Assembly (NCBI GenBank): GCA_937894585.1
Contig: CALBGO010000023.1
Location: 1-11,985, forward strand
Reading direction: 5' to 3'
Origin: an uncultured Eubacterium sp.
GTDB taxonomy: Bacteria; Bacillota; Clostridia; Peptostreptococcales; Anaerovoracaceae
Length of the DNA: 11,985 nt
The notes under the pieces: generated by a model
The model's database searches: none
What the model saw: only the letters and a program-made list of their open reading frames with translations
What the model was told of the DNA's origin: nothing
Shown: positions 1 to 6,329 of the stretch, piece after piece
Position numbering within the stretch: position 1 is the first letter of the stretch
How the letters are laid out: each line of letters opens with the position of its first letter
Program-made: the position numbers and the translations under genes

Positions 1-53
1 CGAACGGCACGTACGGTGGTGTGAGAGGGGCTACTTGTTAGCCCCTACTCGAT
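1..53 (+). mobile_element. 3' end of a group IIC intron (domains V-VI)
   Basis: The first 53 bases look like the end of a bacterial group IIC intron ribozyme. The 3' strand of domain V (ACGTACGGTGGTGTGAG) is followed by a domain VI hairpin, GGGGCTA (27-33) paired with TAGCCCC (39-45). The GAG/CTC base of the stem (23-25 with 48-50) leaves A47 bulged, seven nucleotides from the 3' end, as expected for the branch-point adenosine. The 3' terminus CTACTCGAT (45-53) matches the Oceanobacillus iheyensis intron end as I recall it. The intron body and any reverse transcriptase lie outside the window. The exact boundary at 53 is inferred from the conserved terminus. Confidence 0.85.
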
Positions 54-441
54 CGCTCGGGTGGCAAAACCGCGAAGAATACAGTAATTCGCCTCTTTGC
101 TCAGACTGCTGGATATTCTTGATATAGAATTCGTTTTTAACGGTTTCATCGGGAACAGCAAGTGGAACCTTGTTATGCTCATTTATTTCTTCGTCAAGTG
201 GAACATAAATAATTTCTTCGATGGTTTCCGGATTACCCAGGTTGTATTCTTCCGCAATGATCTCGATTTCGATTCGATCTGTAAAACTATGCTCTGCTGT
301 ATATTGAGATAGAGAAATCGTTTTACTGCTGCCGGCGCTGTGATCGGCCGGCAATGGATTCTGATTATCTGATGCATAAACGGGCAGCAGTGCAATTAAG
401 AGAATGAAGAAGGCCGTAATCAGAAGCTTTGTGCCTTTCAT
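31..441 (-). CDS. Small secreted protein, C-terminus overwritten by the group II intron
   Basis: The open frame encodes 136 residues from the ATG at 441, which has a good ribosome binding site (AAGGAG, about 449-455). An upstream in-frame ATG at 486 lacks one. The protein starts with a signal peptide, MKGTK followed by a hydrophobic run ending near VYAS (about residue 24). The rest is hydrophilic and acidic, rich in Glu and Ile, with no motif I recognise. The intron 3' end lies at 53, so only sequence down to base 54 is ancestral gene. The last six to seven residues (RVGANK) and the TAG stop are intron DNA read antisense. The original C-terminus lies beyond the intron and its length is unknown. 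It may still be made as an exported protein with an altered tail, or be a pseudogene. No function can be assigned. Confidence 0.6.
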   Translation of the reverse strand: MKGTKLLITAFFILLIALLPVYASDNQNPLPADHSAGSSKTISLSQYTAEHSFTDRIEIEIIAEEYNLGNPETIEEIIYVPLDEEINEHNKVPLAVPDETVKNEFYIKNIQQSEQRGELLYSSRFCHPSDRVGANK

Positions 442-588
442 AACCGGGCTCCTTTCCGTGCTTAAATGTGATATCCTATGATACAAGTCAATATAGCAAC
501 TGTATATGGAATATCGTCTTCGGCGAATTTTTCACCTGACTTGCCACAGCCGATATTCCTGTTTATGTCCGCATAATTTTCACCTTTT

Positions 589-1692
589 TTATCTTTTACG
601 GGAATAACTTTTAACGGAGGTATTTTTCTTAGCGCTTAGAAATTGCAGAATCCCCAAAATCAGTAGAGCCAGTGCAAAAATCAGAACAGGAATCAGCGTC
701 GGCGCGATAGGCATAATGCCGTCATACCAAGTGTTGATACCGGGCGTTCTGATTTTGGCAACTGTCCAGGAAAAGTAGCGTACAACACGATAAACACTTT
801 CTCCAAACAGTAGAATTTCAGCTGCCAACATAATATAATAAGTTTTTTTGCCGGTGCAGAAACCGGGATGCTTTTTCGTTTTGTAAAAGAACAGCAACAG
901 ACCGTTTAGAATAAGCAGAAGAAGCGCAAAGTTTGACAGCATGATAAACGGTACAGAGGCTTCTGTATGCGCATCCCGGCTCCATTGGTAAGGTCCTTCT
1001 CCGCTGAACAGAAGCAGATTCTGAAACCGGTAGTCAAAGAAAGCGCCGTACACTGTGGCAGCTCCGCATATGATAACTCCAATCAGGCTGTAGAGAGCGG
1101 TTTTCCTGTTCATATCGAATCCCGGCGTTTGAACCGCAGACTCTTTATTCGCTGCATTTTGAGCCTGTTCTGTTTGCAGTCTGTTTCGTTCAGATTGGGG
1201 ACAGAAACCGGACTGCCATCTTTTTCGTTCATGGAAAAACTGAGCAATGCCGAAAATCAGAACAGCTGCTGCCATGATGACAGCCGGCAGGTACAGAGGG
1301 CGGAACTTGCCGAGGGGCGTGTTCAGTCCGGCTTCGCATACAGTCCAGCCCCCGTAGGTGATACGTTGATAAAGTGCAAGACCGGCTGCGGCTGCTTCAA
1401 AGAGCAGAATCGCTGCGTAAGGCAGCTTACTGCTGTAAAAGCCGGGCAGTTTATTCTGCCGCCGGAAAATCAGCAGAAGCAGATTGAGCAGCACTGCGAA
1501 AAAGCATAGGTTGGAGAGGGAGATCGCCGGACTTACAACAAAGGTGAAGTCCGAATCCGCAGTATGAAACGGAGGTTCACCGGGAAACAGCAGATTTTCA
1601 TCCTGCGTGTAACGGATATATTCCAAATACAGTATCAGAATACCGGCAGAGAAAATGCCGAGCCAATTGTAAATGACACTTGTTTTTTTCAT
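589..1692 (-). CDS. Polytopic membrane protein made of two homologous four-helix halves
   Basis: This is a 367-residue integral membrane protein of unknown function. The ATG at 1692 is preceded by AGGAGG at a normal distance. It has about eight hydrophobic segments: roughly 8-27, 55-76, 90-108, 133-153, then 200-218, 248-270, 285-303 and 329-352. The two groups of four are related. ENLLFPGEPPF (32-42) matches QNLLLFSGEGPY (224-235). SLSNL plus hydrophobic run plus LPGFYSSK (58-89) matches MLSNF plus hydrophobic run plus HPGFCTGK (251-282). The tryptophan-containing segment before the fourth helix (GGWTV, FSWTV) also recurs. A polar linker rich in Gln, Asn and Glu (156-193) joins the halves. 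The protein therefore arose by internal duplication and fusion. It resembles no transporter family I can name. It lies between two genes for secreted proteins but is separated from both by gaps of about 150-190 bp, so it is probably transcribed on its own. Confidence 0.85.
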   Translation of the reverse strand: MKKTSVIYNWLGIFSAGILILYLEYIRYTQDENLLFPGEPPFHTADSDFTFVVSPAISLSNLCFFAVLLNLLLLIFRRQNKLPGFYSSKLPYAAILLFEAAAAGLALYQRITYGGWTVCEAGLNTPLGKFRPLYLPAVIMAAAVLIFGIAQFFHERKRWQSGFCPQSERNRLQTEQAQNAANKESAVQTPGFDMNRKTALYSLIGVIICGAATVYGAFFDYRFQNLLLFSGEGPYQWSRDAHTEASVPFIMLSNFALLLLILNGLLLFFYKTKKHPGFCTGKKTYYIMLAAEILLFGESVYRVVRYFSWTVAKIRTPGINTWYDGIMPIAPTLIPVLIFALALLILGILQFLSAKKNTSVKSYSRKR

Positions 1693-1756
1693 GGTGAAAA
1701 CCTCCTTCTATCACTGTATTACTATATTTTATACCTTTAGTCTATATCTTTACTTG

Positions 1757-1771
1757 CCGGTTTGCAACCGG
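1757..1771. promoter_or_regulatory. Perfect inverted repeat upstream of the membrane protein gene
   Basis: CCGGTT-TGC-AACCGG is a perfect 6-bp inverted repeat 65 bp upstream of the start at 1692, in an otherwise AT-rich gap. On the plus strand it is followed by a T-rich stretch (1775-1784), so it could be a short terminator read on that strand, but no plus-strand gene precedes it. It could also be an operator for the minus-strand gene. The remaining bases of the 1693-1884 gap show no clear consensus promoter. Confidence 0.35.
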
Positions 1772-1884
1772 AATTTGTTTTTTTAGTAAATGATGGTTTT
1801 CTGATATAATAATCCTACAGTGCCGGGTGCATTACAATACTTGTTTGCAAAGTAAGTGAAACTGTATTTATAATTTTTAATGTT

Positions 1885-2307
1885 TTAATAAGTCACATTT
1901 GCAGAGTTTTTCCTAATGGTTTCTATCAGCTTTGTACCATTGTAGACTTTTAGAGTCGATTCAGCATGATAAGTGCCTCTGCTGGACAACTGTTTAGAGT
2001 TCTGTATTATGAATCGGTCAGAAGAAAGATAAAGAGTTGCAGTTTTACTTTGCACAACTGTTCCTTTGCTGTTGACCAGTTTTATAACAGCTGCAACTTT
2101 TGTAATCTTTTTTCCCGGCTGAGGTCGTAACTCTGTGTAATATGTTGCTTTACCTCCATCTATGGTTAATCTCGAGGTAACTGCCATAGCAGCAACATAA
2201 TCTAAAACATCAGGCTCAAGTGGTTTGTAAATTTCTTCTTGTTCGGCAAAAGAGATTGTTGTACTCAACATGATGATTGTAATAGTAATTGCGATTATTC
2301 GTTTCAT
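1885..2307 (-). CDS. Small secreted protein of unknown function
   Basis: This 140-residue protein has a clear N-terminal signal peptide: MKRII, a hydrophobic core, then SFA with likely cleavage before EQEE (about residue 21). The mature part of about 119 residues alternates polar and hydrophobic residues (for example KITKVAAVIKLVN and TYHAESTLKVYNG), suggesting a compact beta-rich domain. There are no cysteines, no catalytic motif and no cell-wall anchor. The ATG at 2307 follows an AAGGAGG site. Its promoter region carries the same spaced motif found ahead of the protease gene at 4076, which suggests shared control, probably by the ECF sigma factor encoded just upstream. Small secreted proteins of this style are common in Clostridia and mostly uncharacterised, and I cannot name a function. 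Confidence 0.8.
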   Translation of the reverse strand: MKRIIAITITIIMLSTTISFAEQEEIYKPLEPDVLDYVAAMAVTSRLTIDGGKATYYTELRPQPGKKITKVAAVIKLVNSKGTVVQSKTATLYLSSDRFIIQNSKQLSSRGTYHAESTLKVYNGTKLIETIRKNSANVTY

Positions 2308-2328
2308 AAATTCCTCCTTAAAATATAA

Positions 2329-2370
2329 CCCCTTTGCTATATAAACTTGATCAGAACATCAGATTGGACA
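2329..2370 (-). promoter_or_regulatory. Promoter-like motif, copy A (secreted protein gene)
   Basis: Read on the minus strand, TGTCCAATCTGA (2370-2359) is followed after 12 nt by GTTTATATA (2346-2338), 2 nt, then AAAGGGG (2335-2329). The gene starts 22 nt further on at 2307. The same three blocks with the same spacing occur at 3827-3868 on the plus strand. The first block sits where a -35 element would be and the second covers the -10. The unusual -35 suggests an alternative sigma factor. Confidence 0.6.
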
Positions 2371-2400
2371 TAATTTTAAAAAAATTTAAAATTATTTTTT
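2371..2400. repeat. AT-only palindrome abutting the promoter motif
   Basis: TAATTTTAAA (2371-2380), AAAA, TTTAAAATTA (2385-2394) is a perfect 10-bp AT-only inverted repeat followed by six T residues on the plus strand. It directly borders the -35-like block of the minus-strand promoter, where an AT-rich UP element would lie. It could equally act as a weak hairpin. Confidence 0.4.
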
Positions 2401-2439
2401 GAGGGAAGAATGACAAATCAATTTTGCTTTTCCTGAAAA

Positions 2440-2492
2440 TAGAATGAAAGACCCCCTTGTTTTAAAAGACATCAGCTTTATAAAACAAGGGG
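2440..2492 (-). terminator. Probable Rho-independent terminator of the sigma/anti-sigma operon
   Basis: CCCCTTGTTTTA (2453-2464) pairs perfectly with TAAAACAAGGGG (2481-2492), a 12-bp stem with a 16-nt loop, starting 15 bp past the anti-sigma stop codon. On the minus strand the stem is followed by a T-rich but interrupted tail (GTCTTTCATTCTATTTT). Confidence 0.7.
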
Positions 2493-2507
2493 AATCTTAA
2501 AAACTAT

Positions 2508-3137
2508 TTATTTGAAATGAAATCCGGTTACAATTTTATCAAATTCCTGTTCCGGAAGGACGCCCATCATCGTTATAAAGGTATCATAATATTGAAACAG
2601 GTATATCATATAGTGTTCATAATCATATACTTTAATCTGTATATCATCAATTATTTTTTCACGAATCTCGCAATCCTCATTATTGATATCAAGGCTGGCA
2701 TTATATTTCGACTCTTGACTAATGTGTAAAAAATCCTCTTGCTTATTTTTGTAAATATAATTCTTTACATCTTTTATAGGTGATTCACACAAATCCAGCT
2801 CATACCCTTCCGGTATGTATCCCGGTTCGTAGAAGACAGCTTCCTGTTTTTCTTTCTCCGGCTTTGAATTACTCACGATTTCCGTATGGTCTTCTTTTTC
2901 GAAAAAGGAAAAGTCGAGTATATGAATTCCGAATGCGCTGGCAGTTACCAGAAGAAGAGCCAGCGTCAGAATCATGATCAGCGCTGTCATAACGCATCGC
3001 TTCATCATACGCCGCCAGCTGATTCTGCCGATGACAGAGGCGTTTTCAGGCAGCATGGAATTGACATACTCGATTCTGCTTCGATATGCTGCTTTGCCGT
3101 ATTTCTTCAAAATTTTTCTTGCCCGATATCTGTTCAT
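2508..3137 (-). CDS. DUF4367 membrane protein, probable anti-sigma factor
   Basis: The protein has 209 residues from the ATG at 3137. That start is preferred because GGAGG lies five bases upstream. A GTG at 3155, overlapping the sigma stop codon as GTGA, is in frame but less well supported. The order is a basic cytoplasmic N-terminus (1-47, rich in Arg and Lys), one transmembrane helix (about 48-69), an acidic linker, and an extracytoplasmic domain (about 103-208) opening with FYEPGYIPEGYEL. That opening is typical of DUF4367 domains, which commonly occur in membrane proteins paired with ECF sigma factors. The arrangement of short inside domain, single helix and outside sensor domain fits an anti-sigma factor that would hold the upstream-encoded sigma at the membrane until a signal is sensed. 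No zinc-binding (ZAS) HxxxCxxC motif is present in the cytoplasmic part, so it is not the classical RsiW type. Direct binding to the sigma factor is inferred from operon context. Confidence 0.85.
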   Translation of the reverse strand: MNRYRARKILKKYGKAAYRSRIEYVNSMLPENASVIGRISWRRMMKRCVMTALIMILTLALLLVTASAFGIHILDFSFFEKEDHTEIVSNSKPEKEKQEAVFYEPGYIPEGYELDLCESPIKDVKNYIYKNKQEDFLHISQESKYNASLDINNEDCEIREKIIDDIQIKVYDYEHYMIYLFQYYDTFITMMGVLPEQEFDKIVTGFHFK

Positions 3138-3151
3138 GAACGCCTCCGCAA

Positions 3152-3676
3152 TCACAGAACTTTTTGTAACTTTTTCATTGCCCGCTGCAGCCGCTTATAC
3201 ACATAGTCCGGCTCTTTTCCGAGCATCTTTGCGATTTCTTTTCCGCTGTAGCCTGCGCCGAATCTGTAAACGATAATATCCCGGTCGACAGCGTCTAAGC
3301 CGGACAGGGCTTCTGCAACTTTTTCACTGAAACCGAAGTCATCACAAAAAGCGTTAATGTCTAATTCCCCTTCTATATGATTTAACTCCTCTGTGTCGTA
3401 AAATTGGACACTGTTTTCACTTTTTTGTTTTTTGAGCATGGAAAGGGATTTGTTTTTCGTAATCGTATAGATATAATTTTTACTTCTGTTCGAGTAAATA
3501 TTGTCAATCTTATCCATATTCTCTGAAAGTGACAGGAGCGATTCCTGCACTGCGTCTTCCGCAAGCTGATAATCCTTCAAAATGGAATATGCGAGATTTT
3601 TCATCATCGGATGATACTTTTCAAACATCTCCGTAAAAGCATCCTGTATGACCTGTAAAAGCGAGAAAATGAACAT
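3152..3676 (-). CDS. ECF-family RNA polymerase sigma factor
   Basis: This 174-residue protein has the two-domain layout of group IV (ECF) sigma factors. Region 2 covers about 14-85, with the core-binding stretch LAEDAVQESLLSL (38-50) and the basic DNA-contacting part YIYTITKNKSLSMLKK (68-83). Region 4 covers about 118-172, with the helix-turn-helix YSGKEIAKMLGKEPDYVYKRLQRA (143-166). The length is normal for the family and no extra C-terminal domain is present. Its stop codon overlaps a possible GTG start of the downstream anti-sigma gene, so the two are cotranscribed and probably translationally coupled. The ribosome binding site ahead of 3676 is a run of six G residues and looks suboptimal. 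It probably directs RNA polymerase to the shared motif seen at 2329-2370 and 3827-3868, but this target assignment is inference. That motif is absent from its own upstream region, so strong autoregulation is not evident. Confidence 0.92.
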   Translation of the reverse strand: MFIFSLLQVIQDAFTEMFEKYHPMMKNLAYSILKDYQLAEDAVQESLLSLSENMDKIDNIYSNRSKNYIYTITKNKSLSMLKKQKSENSVQFYDTEELNHIEGELDINAFCDDFGFSEKVAEALSGLDAVDRDIIVYRFGAGYSGKEIAKMLGKEPDYVYKRLQRAMKKLQKVL

Positions 3677-3750
3677 AAAGCCTACCCCCCTAATGAAACT
3701 ACCCCTGCTACTGAAATAACTGTTTCAAAATTACGGTAATCTGTGGCTAA

Positions 3751-3756
3751 ATTATA
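3751..3756 (-). promoter_or_regulatory. Candidate -10 element for the sigma factor operon
   Basis: On the minus strand GGTATAATTTAG contains a perfect TATAAT, 75 bp upstream of the sigma start codon at 3676. At a 17-18 bp spacing there is only a poor -35 (TATGTA/ATGTAT). The AT-rich context and the perfect -10 suggest basal sigma-A transcription. Confidence 0.45.
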
Positions 3757-3826
3757 CCATATTACAAGCTTAAATACATATAAATTTAAGAATTAAAAGA
3801 TAATTTCTAATTTTATTTTTGAAAAC

Positions 3827-3868
3827 TGTCCAATCTGAGGGCCGGATTCCGTTTATATAATAAAGGGG
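3827..3868 (+). promoter_or_regulatory. Promoter-like motif, copy B (protease operon)
   Basis: TGTCCAATCTGA (3827-3838), 12 nt, GTTTATATA (3851-3859), 2 nt, AAAGGGG (3862-3868) repeats the arrangement of copy A exactly, and the next bases (CTTTAAG against TTTTAAG) are also similar. The 12-nt spacer differs almost completely between copies, so the conserved blocks look functional and not simply recently duplicated. The protease start codon is 207 bp further on, giving a long leader of roughly 200 nt. Confidence 0.6.
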
Positions 3869-3880
3869 TGATGCTTTAAG

Positions 3881-3964
3881 ATGAAAAAGGAAGAAAAGGT
3901 ATCTTTTGCAGTTTGGGAAAGTGAAGTTTTAAGTTACTATCCGCAAAGGTACTTATTATGCTGA
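3881..3964 (+). CDS. Possible 27-residue leader peptide upstream of the protease
   Basis: A short frame begins with ATG AAA AAG GAA and ends at TGA (3962-3964), encoding a 27-residue peptide (MKKEEKVSFAVWES... ending in LLC). It begins at the position where the coding sequence starts in the copy A arrangement. A possible AAGGGG ribosome binding site lies a rather long distance upstream. It could be a leader ORF affecting the protease gene, a decayed gene start, or chance. The rest of 3677-4075 contains only the two promoter regions and AT-rich sequence. Confidence 0.25.
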   Translation: MKKEEKVSFAVWESEVLSYYPQRYLLC

Positions 3965-4075
3965 ATTGGTTTTAAAGTTCACAATAATAGAAAACTGTCA
4001 GTAATATTAAAACGGATTCAGTAAGGCTATTTATTGAGATTTTGATAATTGATTTTAGAAAGTGGGTGAATTAGT

Positions 4076-6310
4076 ATGAAAACAAGAGAACTGAAGAAAA
4101 GTAGTACGAGAATACTGGTATGTGCTTTGTCATTTTTGATGACAGCACAAGCAGTTGCAGGACTAGGTCAGAATACTACCGCATATGCACAGGAAAGAAC
4201 GGATACATATGTTGTTATTACGCAGGATGCGGATTTGCAGAATCAGATTAAGACAGAACAGACTGTGACAGCAGAAAATGGAGATGCATTGACTGTAGAA
4301 TTATCTGCAAAGGATGCTGCTCAGTTATCCGGGAACGGGAAAATTGAATGTATTGAACAAGATTTTATTATTGAAAGTCCTACAGAAGATAATGTTGATA
4401 TGACAAAGCCGATAGAAGAAGACTGGAATTTAAAGGCTGTTCATGCAGAAAATGCAGCAGTGGAAAATTGTGTAAAGGTTGCCGTAATTGATTCGGGCAT
4501 CGATTATACCGAGGATATTGTAGTAAAAGAGCGAAAGAACTTTATTGCAGATGATCCGGTAACAACACCACTGTTTGAAGATACCTGCGGTCATGGAACC
4601 AGCGTCACCAGTGTAATTGCTGGAAAAGGATCTGACAGCGGCGTGAAAGGTGTAAATGGAAATATTGAAATATATTCTGCGCGGGTTTTAAATGCAAAGA
4701 AGCAGGCGTCGGTTAGTAGTGTGGTCGAGGCTATTTACTGGGCAATTGAAAAAGATGTAAACATCATAAATTTGAGTTTTGGCACACAGGTATATTCTGA
4801 GGCTTTGAAGACTGCAATTGATGCAGCGACAGCAAAAGGTATTTTAGTTGTTGCTGCTGCCGGAAATTCCGGGAATACAAATGCTGATTATCCAGCAGCT
4901 TTTGAGAATGTACTGTCCGTAGGTTCGATCAATGCAGCAGGGAAAAGCAGCCAATTCAGTGCAGGCGGTGAATCAGTTGATTTAGCTGCGCCAGGTGAAG
5001 CTGTGTCAGCACAGGCTAATTTTGGTGAGGCACTTGTTTTATCAGGAACCAGTTTGGCTGCGCCGCATGTTACCGGTATTGCAGCATGTCTTTGGAGCAA
5101 GGATTTAACAAAACCGGCAAACTTCATTAAAGTATTGTTAAAACTAAGTGCTAATAAGACAGCAGATATCGAAAACGCTTATGGGCTGATTGATTATGAG
5201 AGGGCACTGCAGATTTATGATGAGGTTGCAGCCCAATTCGATCAGGTCACTGAGGAAAATAAAACGCCTGCAGTTCAGAGCGACAAGCAGGATGCACCTT
5301 CTGATGCAGTACAGGAAAGTGAAAAGGAATTAGTTCTACATGAAGAAGAAATTATAGATGGAGAAGCAAAAACAGAAGAAACATATCAGGAAACAACTTC
5401 CGCTGGGAGCACTGATGTGCAGAAAGAAGAGGTTATTCCCGAAATGGATATTAACAGCAAAGAGTTTGAGATACAGGCACTTGAGAAAATCGATGTTGCT
5501 CCAAATGAAGTCAAAGTTACCGATTTCGCAGATCCGGTAGTTACCGGGAGTTGGGGACAAATTGTTCATGAAAAATATACCGCAAATTCCCAGATGAAGG
5601 TAGGTGCGATTTATGCGGATAAGCATACACCTTTAAAGGGAATTGGCGATAATCCGGAGTTTCACGGATTTGCATGGCATGACAATACAGGTGGCAGTTT
5701 AGGCACGGGAGACTGTAATTATATGGCTAATTACAGTCTCCTTATTAAAGTTGCAAATGCTTATGGTGATGGAGGCGGATATCTGACTGTAAATAGAACA
5801 GACATTAAGGAACTTAGCACAGCCTGCTATAATAGAATGGTAGACGGCTTTGAAGCGATAAAAGCTCATGATTTGGATAAAGTGCATGGTTCAAGTGGCG
5901 ATTGCAAATGGTGCAGTGATTGTAACATTTGGAATAGGAAAAGTGATAAAGAGCAAAAAGCCTTTGTAATGGGTATGGCGATGCATGCTGCTACAGATGT
6001 TTTTGCACATTCAGCATTTGCAAAGGCAGCTAATCCGGATCATCCATGGGCGAGGATTCAACATCCCGAAGCAGATGATGTGGGCTATAGAAGCAAACGG
6101 GTTCAGATGGCATACGCTGTTGAAAAGAATGTAGTCAGCAGATATAATGGAAACAGAGGGAATTATCATACCTGCAATGATTTCTATAATACAGCTTCAG
6201 GGGCATATGACTCTCCGGATTTCCGTATAACAAAGATGAGGAGTTTTGCAGAAGCTGCCGGTTATACCACCGAATCTGTTCTGAGTAAATTTCAAAAGCT
6301 GGGATACTGA
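4076..6310 (+). CDS. Secreted subtilisin-like (S8) protease with C-terminal HxxxDxxxH domain
   Basis: The protein has 744 residues and several parts. A signal peptide covers 1-38, with likely cleavage AYA/QE. A propeptide-like inhibitor I9 segment follows (about 43-100, TYVVI to EQDFIIE). The subtilase domain spans about 115-375 with a complete catalytic triad: Asp139 in VAVIDSGID, His173 in CGHGTSV and Ser326 in LSGTSLAAPH, plus the oxyanion Asn264 in AAAGNSG. A linker rich in Glu, Gln and Thr covers about 385-470. The C-terminal domain (about 485-744) carries HGFAWH (530-535), CKWCSDC (610-616) and GMAMHAATDVFAHSAFA (633-649). The last contains His637, Asp641 and His645, resembling the metal-binding helix of zinc-dependent phospholipase C/P1-nuclease-like proteins. 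It should act outside the cell as a protease, and may also have or regulate a metal-dependent hydrolase. No sortase signal or C-terminal helix is seen, so it is probably released or held by binding. The ribosome binding site (GTGGGTG) is weak. The next gene starts 30 bp downstream. The C-terminal function is a motif-level inference. Confidence 0.9.
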   Translation: MKTRELKKSSTRILVCALSFLMTAQAVAGLGQNTTAYAQERTDTYVVITQDADLQNQIKTEQTVTAENGDALTVELSAKDAAQLSGNGKIECIEQDFIIESPTEDNVDMTKPIEEDWNLKAVHAENAAVENCVKVAVIDSGIDYTEDIVVKERKNFIADDPVTTPLFEDTCGHGTSVTSVIAGKGSDSGVKGVNGNIEIYSARVLNAKKQASVSSVVEAIYWAIEKDVNIINLSFGTQVYSEALKTAIDAATAKGILVVAAAGNSGNTNADYPAAFENVLSVGSINAAGKSSQFSAGGESVDLAAPGEAVSAQANFGEALVLSGTSLAAPHVTGIAACLWSKDLTKPANFIKVLLKLSANKTADIENAYGLIDYERALQIYDEVAAQFDQVTEENKTPAVQSDKQDAPSDAVQESEKELVLHEEEIIDGEAKTEETYQETTSAGSTDVQKEEVIPEMDINSKEFEIQALEKIDVAPNEVKVTDFADPVVTGSWGQIVHEKYTANSQMKVGAIYADKHTPLKGIGDNPEFHGFAWHDNTGGSLGTGDCNYMANYSLLIKVANAYGDGGGYLTVNRTDIKELSTACYNRMVDGFEAIKAHDLDKVHGSSGDCKWCSDCNIWNRKSDKEQKAFVMGMAMHAATDVFAHSAFAKAANPDHPWARIQHPEADDVGYRSKRVQMAYAVEKNVVSRYNGNRGNYHTCNDFYNTASGAYDSPDFRITKMRSFAEAAGYTTESVLSKFQKLGY

Positions 6311-6329
6311 TTAGCTTTCAATTTAAAAA

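Noticed and set aside
508..559. Inverted repeat GGAATATCG/CGATATTCC between the first two genes
   Set aside because: The 9-bp arms are 34 nt apart and no T-run follows in the minus direction. It could be a weak terminator or operator, but support is too thin to list.
967..1509. A 180-codon plus-strand frame
   Set aside because: It is antisense to the duplicated membrane protein gene, which has clear helices and a ribosome binding site. Its composition is unlike a real protein.
4076..6310. Sortase-anchored surface protein
   Set aside because: No LPXTG-like motif, hydrophobic tail or positively charged end is present at the C-terminus, which ends in KLGY.
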